Origin: an uncultured Bacteroidota bacterium
Lineage (GTDB): Bacteria > Bacteroidota > Bacteroidia > NS11-12g > UBA955
Direction of reading: 5' to 3'
Assembly: GCA_903879775.1 (NCBI GenBank)
Contig: CAIRMY010000175.1
Span: 1-7,335 of the forward strand
DNA length: 7,335 bases
In this document: positions 1-7,045 of the stretch, one piece after another
Layout of the letters: every line of letters begins with the position of its first letter
Numbering within the stretch: position 1 is the stretch's first letter
The notes under the pieces: model-generated
What the model saw: only the letters and a program-made list of their open reading frames with translations
Database searches by the model: none
What the model was told of the DNA's origin: nothing
Program-made: the position numbers and the translations under genes

Positions 1-339
1 CGCGATGGTCATTTAAAATCACCAGAATTTTTTGATGCAGCTCAATTTCCACAATTAACATTTAAATCAACTAGTTTCAATGAAAAATCTGGGAGCGTAT
101 TCTCTTTGATTGGCGACATGACAATTAAAGGAGTAACCAAATCAATTGAATTAACCGCTGAATTAGGTGGTGAAATGGTTGATCCTTGGGGTAACCATAA
201 AGTGGGTTTTGAAGTAACAGGTGAAATTAACCGTGAAGAATTCGGTTTAACTTGGAACGCTGTGACTGAAGCAGGCGGATTGGTTGTAGGACCAAACGTA
301 AAATTAATGATGAACGTGCAATTTGCACCAGCTCAATAA
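1..339 (+). CDS. YceI family protein, 3' end (5' part outside window)
   Basis: The reading frame is open from the first base to TAA at 337-339 and encodes the last 112 residues. The start lies upstream of the window; a TTG at 106 is internal, because homology-like sequence runs on before it. YceI proteins are about 170-190 residues long and form a small lipocalin-like beta-barrel that binds polyisoprenoid or other lipid chains, usually in the periplasm or secreted. Family hallmarks visible here are the RDGHLKSPEFFD segment followed by P-x-L-T-F-K-S-T, the GDMTIKGVTK strand, the DPWGN turn, and the INREEFGLTWN block followed by the GG-VVG-NVKL final strands. Any signal peptide would be in the missing part, so location cannot be judged. 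It converges on the uup gene and shares a terminator with it. The family call is strong; the ligand and physiological role are unknown. Confidence 0.93.
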   Translation, partial: RDGHLKSPEFFDAAQFPQLTFKSTSFNEKSGSVFSLIGDMTIKGVTKSIELTAELGGEMVDPWGNHKVGFEVTGEINREEFGLTWNAVTEAGGLVVGPNVKLMMNVQFAPAQ

Positions 340-355
340 TCAATTAAGTTTTTCC

Positions 356-396
356 ATTTAACAAAAAAGGCGCCGTTGGCGCCTTTTTTGTTAAAT
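356..396. terminator. Bidirectional intrinsic terminator between yceI and uup
   Basis: Bases 356-374 and 378-396 are perfect reverse complements (19 bp) around a 3-base loop GTT. The core is a GC-rich GGCGCC/GGCGCC stem flanked by A6 on the left and T6 on the right, so either strand gives a GC stem followed by a U-run. It starts 16 bases after the yceI stop. The uup stop codon (complement of TTA at 391-393) lies inside the right arm, so one element can serve both convergent genes. Confidence 0.93.
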
Positions 397-2313
397 AAAT
401 TCTGATAGCTCCAACCATCTTAATTCCTTTTCATCTATTTGATCCTGAATTTCTTGTAAAGAAATTCCTAAACTAGAAATTTTATCAAATTCAGTCGTTA
501 GAACCGATAATTCGCCCTCAATCTTCGATTTTTCAAGATTCAAATGAGCAATATCTTTCTCCAATTGTTCAAACTCAAACTTTTCTTTAAAAGTCAATTT
601 TCGCTTTTCCTCCTTCGGCACAACTGGCTTTGCCACAACGGCCTCTTTAATTTCAACCACTGGATTTCGTGCAAGCTCCTTGGCTTCTTTAGCCTCTAAC
701 GCCTTACGCGCATCTTCTAAATCATCCCACTCTCTGTAATCACTATAATTACCTGGAAAATCTCTCACTTGCCCTTGTCCCTCAAAAATAAAAATATGAT
801 CCACAACCTTATCCATGAAATAACGGTCATGACTTACAACAATTACACAACCATCATAACTCAAAAGAAAATCTTCAAGTACACCCAAAGTTTCAATATC
901 CAAGTCATTTGTTGGCTCATCTAAAATTAAAAAGTTGGGAGCTTTCATTAAGACCGTCATCAAATACAACCTACGTTTTTCTCCACCGCTTAATTTCACT
1001 GCAAAATCCCATTGTTTTTCGTGGGTGAAACCAAATTGCAAAAGGAGCTGCTGAGCTGTCAATTTATTTCCATTTGCCATTGGAATCCAATCGGCAATGT
1101 CCCTCACAATATCAATAACCTTTTTAGAGTCATCAATCTTCATTCCTTTCTGAGAATAATATCCAAAAATCATGGTATCACCTGAAACAATTTTTCCCGC
1201 ATCAGGTTGTTCCAATTCCATAATCATATTTAAGAAAGTAGATTTACCTACTCCATTAGGACCTACAATACCAACTTTCTCCTTACGTTTAAAAATATAA
1301 CTAAAATCGTCGAGTATATTTTTATCGCCATAAGCTTTACTAACATGGTGAAGTTCTAGTATTTTAGAACCCAAACGCTCCATTCTCATGGTGATATTGA
1401 GTTCAGTTTTATGACGCTGATTTTTAATTCTGGCTTCTAAATCATCAAAGGCATCCACCCTACTCTTGCTTTTGGTACCCCTTGCTTTCGGCATTTTACG
1501 TACCCAATCAAGTTCACGTCTAAATAAATTCTTATCCTTTTCTAACTCACTTGCAATTTGCGCTTCCCTAAGTGCTTTATTCTCTACAAAATAGGTGTAA
1601 TTTCCTTTGTAATGATAAATATCACCATGTTCCAATTCAATGATTGTATCACAAACCCTATCTAAAAAGTAACGATCGTGGGTAACCAAAAGTAAAGACA
1701 AATCTTTTTGAGACAAATAACCTTCAAGCCATTCAATCATTTCCAAATCCAAATGATTCGTAGGCTCATCCATAATCAATAAATCGGGCTCAGCCAAAAG
1801 CACTTTTGCCATGGCAACACGTTTTCTTTGTCCACCAGATAAACTAGACGCCAATTGATCATGGTCCTCAATTTTAAGTTTGGTTAAAACTTGTTTTACA
1901 CGGCTTTCATAATCCCAAGCACCCAATAAATTCATTTGTTCAGTAGCCCATTGTAAATGATTCATGTCATCTTCTGAGGGATCATGCGATTGCTTCTCAA
2001 TTGCTATATCGTACTCTCTAACTGCTTTACTTATTGGAGAATCATAAATCAAAATATTGTCAATCACCGAAACATTTTCCATTAATTCTGGCTCTTGAGG
2101 AAGATACCCAATTTTAATATCCTTGCGAATAATAGCTTGACCGGTATTAGGTGTTTCTTTACCAATTATTATTTGAAGCAAGGTGCTTTTTCCTTGGCCA
2201 TTTCCTGCAACCAAAGCCACTTTTTCACCTTGTTGGATTCCAAAGGAAATATTTCTTAGCACGGGCTTATCGTGCCAAGTTTTTGATAAATTCTCTACTG
2301 ATAAAAAGTTCAT
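391..2313 (-). CDS. uup: Uup-type ABC-F ATPase
   Basis: A complete 640-residue soluble protein with two ABC ATPase domains and no membrane segments, the mark of the ABC-F class that acts on ribosomes rather than in transport. Domain 1 has Walker A GNGQGKST at 37-44, signature LSGGQ at 158-162, Walker B with catalytic Glu183 and the switch His212. Domain 2 has GPNGVGKST at 351-359, LSGGE at 441-445, Glu466 and His495. The linker at about 240-320 contains a basic ELDWVRKMPKARGTKSKSR stretch typical of Uup. The last 70 or so residues are charged and heptad-like, matching the Uup C-terminal coiled-coil domain, after a Val/Pro/Lys/Glu-rich hinge at about 550-570. Length matches E. coli Uup (about 635). 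Uup proteins are linked to ribosome rescue or assembly and to suppression of transposon precise excision. All catalytic residues are intact. The start is the ATG (CAT at 2311-2313), just downstream of a good -7 element. A different ABC-F subfamily is less likely because of the C-terminal domain. Confidence 0.93.
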   Translation of the reverse strand: MNFLSVENLSKTWHDKPVLRNISFGIQQGEKVALVAGNGQGKSTLLQIIIGKETPNTGQAIIRKDIKIGYLPQEPELMENVSVIDNILIYDSPISKAVREYDIAIEKQSHDPSEDDMNHLQWATEQMNLLGAWDYESRVKQVLTKLKIEDHDQLASSLSGGQRKRVAMAKVLLAEPDLLIMDEPTNHLDLEMIEWLEGYLSQKDLSLLLVTHDRYFLDRVCDTIIELEHGDIYHYKGNYTYFVENKALREAQIASELEKDKNLFRRELDWVRKMPKARGTKSKSRVDAFDDLEARIKNQRHKTELNITMRMERLGSKILELHHVSKAYGDKNILDDFSYIFKRKEKVGIVGPNGVGKSTFLNMIMELEQPDAGKIVSGDTMIFGYYSQKGMKIDDSKKVIDIVRDIADWIPMANGNKLTAQQLLLQFGFTHEKQWDFAVKLSGGEKRRLYLMTVLMKAPNFLILDEPTNDLDIETLGVLEDFLLSYDGCVIVVSHDRYFMDKVVDHIFIFEGQGQVRDFPGNYSDYREWDDLEDARKALEAKEAKELARNPVVEIKEAVVAKPVVPKEEKRKLTFKEKFEFEQLEKDIAHLNLEKSKIEGELSVLTTEFDKISSLGISLQEIQDQIDEKELRWLELSEFI

Positions 2314-2327
2314 TTCACGCTAAAATG

Positions 2328-2335
2328 CAAAGGTA
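2328..2335 (-). promoter_or_regulatory. -7 promoter element of uup (TACCTTTG)
   Basis: On the minus strand, 2335 down to 2328 reads TACCTTTG, a perfect match to the Bacteroidota -7 consensus TAnnTTTG. Transcription would start near 2324, giving a leader of only about 11 bases before the uup ATG. No clear -33 TTG is seen at the usual distance. The element sits within a small inverted repeat, AATGC at 2324-2328 and GCATT at 2337-2341, which may be chance. Confidence 0.65.
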
Positions 2336-2361
2336 GGCATTCATTCTGCATGATTTTAGAT

Positions 2362-2369
2362 TACTTTTG
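2362..2369 (+). promoter_or_regulatory. -7 promoter element of the porin operon (TACTTTTG)
   Basis: TACTTTTG matches TAnnTTTG exactly and ends 5 bases before the ATG at 2375. If used, transcription would start at about 2373-2375, so the mRNA would be leaderless or nearly so. No convincing -33 TTG is present upstream, which lowers confidence. It is divergent to the uup promoter and shares its upstream region. Confidence 0.5.
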
Positions 2370-2374
2370 TTTTG

Positions 2375-3439
2375 ATGAAATTCAGAAAAATTTATCTTTT
2401 ATTTCTTGCATTTATCGGAATATTAAACGCAAACGCACAATCCGAATATGATAAATTCACGTTTTACATGGATTATTACTACACCAAACCTTTATCAACA
2501 AATAAAGAAAAACCAAGTTATTTATGTAGCTATTCTGACAACAACTATCTCGCAATTAACAACATACTTTTAAAATACTCAATGAACGAAAATTTCGAAA
2601 ATGGTCGTTTAAAGGTAAATTTTGGACTTATGATTGGAACATATTCTCAAATGAATCTTGCAAATGAATCAGAATATGCAAGAAGCATCTATGAATCTAA
2701 CATCGAATACAAAATCAATAAAAACCTTATCTTTCAATATGGAATCATGTCTTCGCACATTGGCTTTGAAAGTGCAATTGGAATTGAATCTTCAACTGCC
2801 ACAAGAAGTATCCTTGCCGACAATTCTCCATATTATGAAAATGGGGCTAGACTTAATTTTGAATCAACCAATAAGAAAATTACCGCAAACATCAATTATT
2901 TAAACGGTTGGCAAATGTTTTTCCCTCAATTTGACAATCAAAGACCTGCTTGGGGACATCAAATTCAGTACAAACCGAATAAAAAAATCACAATTAACAG
3001 CTCATCATATATTGGTCCATCGCCAACAAATTTTCCCAATACACGCTATTTTCATAACTTCTTTGCTCAATATAAATTGAAACCTGACCTTATGTTTACA
3101 TTAGGGTTTGACAATGCCATGGAGTCGGAAGAAAATAATTTCGGAAAAAATGCACAACATTATTTTGCTCCTGTAATCATTGCAAGCTATAACATTGACG
3201 AAAATTGGTCAGTTGCTGCTAGATACGAACAATTCACTGACAACAATATGATCATGAAAAACTTAGGATTGAAAAATGTACATGGATTTTCAAGCAATGT
3301 TGATTTTAAATTCGATGAAACCACATCTGCGCGCTTAGAAGCACGTTATTTAAAACATCGTGAATATGAATCCCTAGATCCAAATGATCGCAATAATTTC
3401 TTCATAACTGGCGTATTTTGCATAAAAACCACAAAATGA
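2375..3439 (+). CDS. Outer-membrane beta-barrel porin, OmpL-like (bbp2-type)
   Basis: A 354-residue protein with a clear signal peptide: basic MKFRK, a hydrophobic core at 6-18, and a likely signal peptidase I site ANA|Q after residue 21. The rest is rich in aromatic residues and alternating short amphipathic strands with Asn/Asp/Gly turns and has no long hydrophobic helix, as in outer-membrane barrels. Segments resembling the Bacteroidota 'putative beta-barrel porin-2' family include GLMIGTYSQMNLA at about 84-96, SSHIGFESAIG at 126-136, TRSILADNSPYYENGARL at 143-160, and NYLNGWQ at 174-180. The likely role is a passive outer-membrane channel; the substrate is unknown. The ATG at 2375 is preferred over the in-frame TTG at 2372 because it gives a better signal peptide start and lies just after the -7 box. 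It ends in TGA overlapping the next gene's ATG (ATGA), suggesting translational coupling. The C-terminus is KTTK rather than the usual final aromatic, with the last strand just before it. Confidence 0.85.
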   Translation: MKFRKIYLLFLAFIGILNANAQSEYDKFTFYMDYYYTKPLSTNKEKPSYLCSYSDNNYLAINNILLKYSMNENFENGRLKVNFGLMIGTYSQMNLANESEYARSIYESNIEYKINKNLIFQYGIMSSHIGFESAIGIESSTATRSILADNSPYYENGARLNFESTNKKITANINYLNGWQMFFPQFDNQRPAWGHQIQYKPNKKITINSSSYIGPSPTNFPNTRYFHNFFAQYKLKPDLMFTLGFDNAMESEENNFGKNAQHYFAPVIIASYNIDENWSVAARYEQFTDNNMIMKNLGLKNVHGFSSNVDFKFDETTSARLEARYLKHREYESLDPNDRNNFFITGVFCIKTTK

Positions 3440-4077
3440 AAGTAGAAATTTGGTCTGATGTGATGTGTCCGTTTTGCTATATCGGCAAAAAACAATTTGA
3501 AAATGCACTTTCTCTATTTGAGGGACGTGATAACGTTGAAATCATTTGGCGCAGTTTCGAACTGAATCCTGCCATTGAATATTCTGAAGGCTATACTTTG
3601 ACCGACTATTTATCGGAAATCAAAGGAATGGAAAAAGAGGCAGTGATTCAAAATTTTGAGAGATTAACTGAACAAGGACAACCTCTTGGGATTGATTTCA
3701 AATTCGACATTGCCAAAGTTGTCAACTCTCGGAAATCGCACAAACTTATTCAAATGGCTAAAAAACAAGGTTTGCAAAACCAAATTGAAGAAGCTTTATT
3801 TTACGCCTATTTCACAGAGGGAAAAAATTTAGAAGAGGATTCAATTCTTGCAGAAATCGCAAAAAATTGCGACCTTCATTTTACGGATTTTGCGGAAATT
3901 TCCGAATCCCAAGAATTAGATCAAGCTGTTAACTCAGATGTATATATGGCACAACAAGTTGGTGCGCGAGGTGTTCCATTCTTTGTGTTTGACGATGCAT
4001 ACGCCATTTCTGGAGCCCATGGCGCAGATACATTTTTAAATGTATTGAAAACCGTTGAGCTAAAGTCAGGAAAATAA
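3436..4077 (+). CDS. DsbA family oxidoreductase, FrnE-like
   Basis: A 213-residue thioredoxin-fold protein of the DSBA/FrnE branch. The first beta strand runs straight into the redox motif CPFC (Cys11-Cys14) in the segment SDVMCPFCYIGKK. The helical insertion contains NSRKSHKLIQMAKK at 97-110, similar to the conserved N-x-R-x-A/S-H block of FrnE. The cis-proline loop is GARGVPFFVFDD with Pro181, followed by the family ending AISGAHGADTF. There is no signal peptide or membrane segment, so it should work in the cytoplasm, unlike true DsbA. Family members include thiol oxidoreductases/isomerases linked to oxidative stress; the substrate here is unknown. The start is the ATG at 3436, which overlaps the porin stop by 4 bases; an in-frame TTG at 3418 would add MHKNHK and place it deeper in the porin gene, and the family's proteins normally begin with the first strand (MKVEIWSD), so it is rejected. 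A 28-base gap separates it from the next gene. Confidence 0.9.
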   Translation: MKVEIWSDVMCPFCYIGKKQFENALSLFEGRDNVEIIWRSFELNPAIEYSEGYTLTDYLSEIKGMEKEAVIQNFERLTEQGQPLGIDFKFDIAKVVNSRKSHKLIQMAKKQGLQNQIEEALFYAYFTEGKNLEEDSILAEIAKNCDLHFTDFAEISESQELDQAVNSDVYMAQQVGARGVPFFVFDDAYAISGAHGADTFLNVLKTVELKSGK

Positions 4078-4105
4078 TATTCGTTCAAAAAGCGTTATAT
4101 TTAAG

Positions 4106-4873
4106 ATGACATTTAAAGATATTTGGTTTGGCACGATCATCCTCGTCGTTGCTGTTTTATTGTGCAGTTTCATTGCGATTCCATCTTTTTTAAAACAACA
4201 ACTTAAATTTCCGAGAGTTAAAGAGGCATACAACCACAGTTACAATCAAATTCTATCAAAACTTAAAGTACTTAAAATAGAACAATCTAAAGTAAACATC
4301 TTATTAATTGGATACAAACAAGAAAAAAGTCTTAATATTTATATTCGAAACAAATCAGGTCTTTTCACTTTATTTAACACTTATGATGTCTGTTCCCAAT
4401 CTGGTGATTTAGGTCCAAAATTCAAATCAGGTGACTATCAAACTCCTGAGGGATTTTATCACATCGATCGGTTCAACCCATCGAGTAATTTCTATTTAAG
4501 CTTAGGAATTAATTACCCTAATTCGGCCGATAAATATAGAAGCCATGCTGGCAATCTAGGTGGTGATATTTTCATCCATGGAAATTGTGTTTCGATTGGT
4601 TGTTTTGCAATGACAGACAAAATCATCAAAGAAATTTACATTTTATCGGTTCTCGCAAAAAATGCTGGACAATCCAAAATCCCGGTAATCATTTCACCGT
4701 TTAATTTCAATGATTCTAAGAATAAAAATTTCACAAAAAATATAAATTACCAGTCTTATTCAGATTATTTTGAACTTTGGAATTCAATTAAAAAGGGCAT
4801 CAACATTTTCAAAACAACTAAATCATCACCCAAAATAACCATCGATAAAAAAGGCAATTACAAATTTCAATAA
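4106..4873 (+). CDS. YafK/DpaA-like L,D-transpeptidase-fold peptidoglycan enzyme, membrane-anchored
   Basis: A 255-residue protein with one N-terminal membrane segment at about 8-27 (IWFGTIILVVAVLLCSFIAI), likely an uncleaved anchor facing the periplasm, and a YkuD-fold catalytic domain. Strong YafK-like blocks are VCSQSGDLGPKFKSGD at about 95-110, TPEGFYHIDRFNPSS at 113-127, and IHGNCVSIGCFAMTD at 157-171. The last block holds the probable catalytic pair His158 and Cys166 in S-x-G-C; the Arg usual in YkuD L,D-transpeptidases is replaced by the Ala-Met-Thr-Asp form typical of YafK. It continues with EIY-L and the GQSKIPVIISPF strand. E. coli YafK (DpaA) is an amidase that frees Braun lipoprotein from peptidoglycan; whether this one cuts, joins or has another target is inference. 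The C-terminal 50 or so residues are Lys/Asn-rich and less recognisable. The ATG at 4106 is the natural start, and no Shine-Dalgarno is seen. Six bases separate it from the next gene. Confidence 0.88.
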   Translation: MTFKDIWFGTIILVVAVLLCSFIAIPSFLKQQLKFPRVKEAYNHSYNQILSKLKVLKIEQSKVNILLIGYKQEKSLNIYIRNKSGLFTLFNTYDVCSQSGDLGPKFKSGDYQTPEGFYHIDRFNPSSNFYLSLGINYPNSADKYRSHAGNLGGDIFIHGNCVSIGCFAMTDKIIKEIYILSVLAKNAGQSKIPVIISPFNFNDSKNKNFTKNINYQSYSDYFELWNSIKKGINIFKTTKSSPKITIDKKGNYKFQ

Positions 4874-4879
4874 AACCAT

Positions 4880-5344
4880 ATGCAATCTAAAGCTAAAACA
4901 ATTACTGAATATATTTCTCAAATTCCACCTGATAGAATTGAATCATTTCAAAAATTGAGAGATACGATTATTCAAAATCTAGATCCAGAATTTATTGAAT
5001 GTATGTCTTATGGCATGATTGGATATGTTGTCCCTCATGAAATTTATCCGGCGGGGTACCATTGTGACCCTAAATTGCCATTGCCTTTCATAAATTTAGC
5101 CTCACAAAAAAACTTCATTGCTTTATATCACATGGGAATTTATGGAAGTGAAAGTATAATGGAATGGTTTAAAGCAGAATATTCGAAAGTATGTAAATAC
5201 AAACTCGACATGGGAAAAAGCTGTATCAGATTTAAACGTTTGGATGATATTCCTTATGAGTTGATTGGGCAATTATGTAAAAAAATGTCCCTCAATGATT
5301 GGATCCAATGTTATGAAACCATGTTAAATCGCAATCAAAAGTAA
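4880..5344 (+). CDS. DUF1801 domain protein
   Basis: A 154-residue soluble protein with no signal peptide or membrane segment. It resembles the DUF1801 / YdhG-like family, small alpha/beta proteins of unknown biochemical function. Visible family features are the N-terminal helix with tyrosine, isoleucine and proline (EYISQIPPDR), a helix ending in ECMSYGMIGYVVP at about 40-52, the YPAGYHCDPKLPLPF block at 56-70, the core strand NFIALYHMGIYG at 78-89, and MGKSCIRFKRLDDIPYELI at 111-129, after which a helix ends the protein. The ATG at 4880 lies 6 bases after the previous stop, so it is probably the last gene of the run that starts with the porin. No catalytic motif can be named. The family assignment is good; its job and any link to the envelope genes are unknown. 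Confidence 0.82.
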   Translation: MQSKAKTITEYISQIPPDRIESFQKLRDTIIQNLDPEFIECMSYGMIGYVVPHEIYPAGYHCDPKLPLPFINLASQKNFIALYHMGIYGSESIMEWFKAEYSKVCKYKLDMGKSCIRFKRLDDIPYELIGQLCKKMSLNDWIQCYETMLNRNQK

Positions 5345-5392
5345 ATTTCTGATTTTTCAGAAAAAACAAGGTGTAAAACTCTGTTTTTAAAG

Positions 5393-5400
5393 TATATTTG
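5393..5400 (+). promoter_or_regulatory. -7 promoter element of the carboxylase gene (TATATTTG)
   Basis: TATATTTG is an exact TAnnTTTG match that ends 4 bases before the ATG at 5405, so transcription would begin at about 5404 and the mRNA would be nearly leaderless. The gap of 60 bases after the DUF1801 gene also supports a separate promoter. A clear -33 TTG is not seen at the usual spacing, so the site rests on the -7 box and its position. Confidence 0.55.
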
Positions 5401-5404
5401 AATC

Positions 5405-7039
5405 ATGTCTACAACCGACATTCAATTCAATAAGAACGAAGATTCCAACAAACAAAATTGGGATATTGTAAAAAGCAGATTAGAAAAAATTTACGCTGGT
5501 GGAGGCGCTAAATCTGCGGCAAAGCAAAAAGAAAAAGGCAAACTTCTTGCAAGAGAAAGAATTGAATATCTACGAGATGACAATTCTAATTGGATTGAAA
5601 TAGGTGCATTCGCCGGTTTTGATATGTATTCTGAATATGGGGGATGTGCGGCCGGTGGCGTAGTTGCTGGTATTGGATATGTATCTGGGCGTCAGTGCGT
5701 TATTGTTGCAAATGATGCAACCGTAAAAGCTGGGGCATGGTTTCCAATAACAGGTAAGAAAAATTTAAGAGCACAAGAAATTGCAATGGAAAATCACCTT
5801 CCAATCATTTATTTGGTTGATAGTGCAGGGGTTTTTCTTCCGATGCAAGATGAAATATTTGCAGATAAAGAACATTTTGGTAGAATGTTTAGAAACAATG
5901 CCATCATGAGTTCTATGGGTATCACACAAATTGCTGCCGTTATGGGCAGTTGCGTTGCAGGTGGTGCCTATTTGCCAATTATGTCAGACGAGGCTCTCAT
6001 TGTTGAAGGAAATGGAAGTATTTTCTTAGCAGGAAGCTATTTGGTAAAAGCTGCAATTGGAGAAAATATTGACAATGAAACCTTAGGTGGCGCAACAACT
6101 CAAAGTGAAATTTCAGGCGTAATTGACGATAAGTTTCCGAACGACCAAGCGTGTTTAGACCGTATTAAATACATTATGGACAAAATTGGCCATAAAGAAA
6201 AAGCTGGTTTTGATAGGGTAAAAGCTGTTTTACCCGTTAAAAAACAAGAAGAAATTTGGGGCATTTTTCCCGCCGATAAAGGCAAAACATATAAATCGAT
6301 TGAAATTATTGAGAGATTGGTTGACAATTCCGAATTCGAACAATACAAAGAAGGCTATGGAAAAACCATTCTTTGTGGTTATGCGAGAATCGATGGTTGG
6401 GCAGTTGGCATTGTTGCCAATAACCGTGAAATGGTTAAAAGCAAAAAAGGAGAAATGCAATTTGGCGGTGTTATTTACAGCGATAGCGCCGATAAAGCAG
6501 CTCGTTTTATCATGAATTGCAACCAAAAGAAAATACCATTGGTATTCTTACAAGATGTTACTGGATTTATGGTTGGTAGCAAATCTGAACAGGGAGGTAT
6601 AATTAAAGATGGGGCAAAAATGGTGATGGCCATGGCAAACAGTACTGTGCCAAAATTTACCATCATTCTTGGCAATAGTTATGGAGCTGGAAACTATGCC
6701 ATGTGCGGAAAAGCTTATGACCCAAGGCTCATCGTTGCCTGGCCAAATGCAAAAATTGCCGTGATGGGGGGCGAACAGGCAGCCAAAACATTGTTGCAAA
6801 TAGAAAAGGCATCGCTTAAAGCAAAAGGAGAAGAAATTACCCCAGAAAATGAAAAGGCATTGCTCGACAAAATTACACAGCGATACGATAGCCAAACAAC
6901 TCCTTATTATGCAGCTGCTAGATTATGGGTCGATGCAATCATTAATCCTTTGGATACCCGAAAATGGATCACAATGGGAATTGAAGCAGCTAATCACGCT
7001 CAAGTCAAGCCATTTCACCCAGGAATCCTGCAAGTTTAA
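5405..7039 (+). CDS. Acyl-CoA carboxylase carboxyltransferase (beta) subunit, methylcrotonoyl-CoA carboxylase-like
   Basis: A 544-residue carboxyltransferase of the biotin-dependent acyl-CoA carboxylase family. It moves the carboxyl group from biotin to an acyl-CoA and normally pairs with a biotin carboxylase/biotin-carrier alpha subunit. Two crotonase-fold halves are visible. The N-half has KGKLLARERI at 44-53 and the oxyanion-loop region GSCVAGGAYLPIMSDE at 181-196. The C-half has LQDVTGFMVGSKSEQGG at 382-398, GNSYGAGNYAMCGKAYDPR at 423-441 and VMGGEQAA at 453-460. The FADKEHFGRMFRN block at 152-164, the AYDPR-WPNAKIAVMGGEQAA form, and the long insert before YYAAARLWVDAIINPLDTR fit the methylcrotonoyl-CoA (leucine breakdown) type better than the propionyl-CoA type. 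The length matches that group (about 535-560). The substrate is inferred from sequence resemblance only; geranyl-CoA or another acyl-CoA remains possible. No alpha subunit is in the window, and all expected motifs are present. Confidence 0.93.
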   Translation: MSTTDIQFNKNEDSNKQNWDIVKSRLEKIYAGGGAKSAAKQKEKGKLLARERIEYLRDDNSNWIEIGAFAGFDMYSEYGGCAAGGVVAGIGYVSGRQCVIVANDATVKAGAWFPITGKKNLRAQEIAMENHLPIIYLVDSAGVFLPMQDEIFADKEHFGRMFRNNAIMSSMGITQIAAVMGSCVAGGAYLPIMSDEALIVEGNGSIFLAGSYLVKAAIGENIDNETLGGATTQSEISGVIDDKFPNDQACLDRIKYIMDKIGHKEKAGFDRVKAVLPVKKQEEIWGIFPADKGKTYKSIEIIERLVDNSEFEQYKEGYGKTILCGYARIDGWAVGIVANNREMVKSKKGEMQFGGVIYSDSADKAARFIMNCNQKKIPLVFLQDVTGFMVGSKSEQGGIIKDGAKMVMAMANSTVPKFTIILGNSYGAGNYAMCGKAYDPRLIVAWPNAKIAVMGGEQAAKTLLQIEKASLKAKGEEITPENEKALLDKITQRYDSQTTPYYAAARLWVDAIINPLDTRKWITMGIEAANHAQVKPFHPGILQV

Positions 7040-7045
7040 ATGGGG

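Noticed and set aside
2151..2336. Plus-strand open frame of 61 codons antisense to the uup start
   Set aside because: It lies over the Walker A coding region of uup, has no protein similarity and would run against a solid gene.
2658..2903. Out-of-frame open frame of 81 codons within the porin gene
   Set aside because: Low-complexity shadow of the porin sequence with no start signal or domain.
4096..4103. TATATTTA just before the ATG at 4106 as an internal promoter
   Set aside because: It lacks the final G of TAnnTTTG, has no -33 TTG, and the 28-base gap is easily explained by co-transcription.
5346..5363. Small hairpin TTTCTGA-TTTT-TCAGAAA after the DUF1801 gene as a terminator
   Set aside because: Only 7 bp with two GC pairs, and followed by A-rich DNA rather than a T-run on the coding strand; too weak to call.
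6100..6895. Several minus-strand open frames inside the carboxylase gene
   Set aside because: They overlap a well-supported gene, show no recognisable domains and have the odd Phe/Cys/Ile-rich makeup of antisense shadows.
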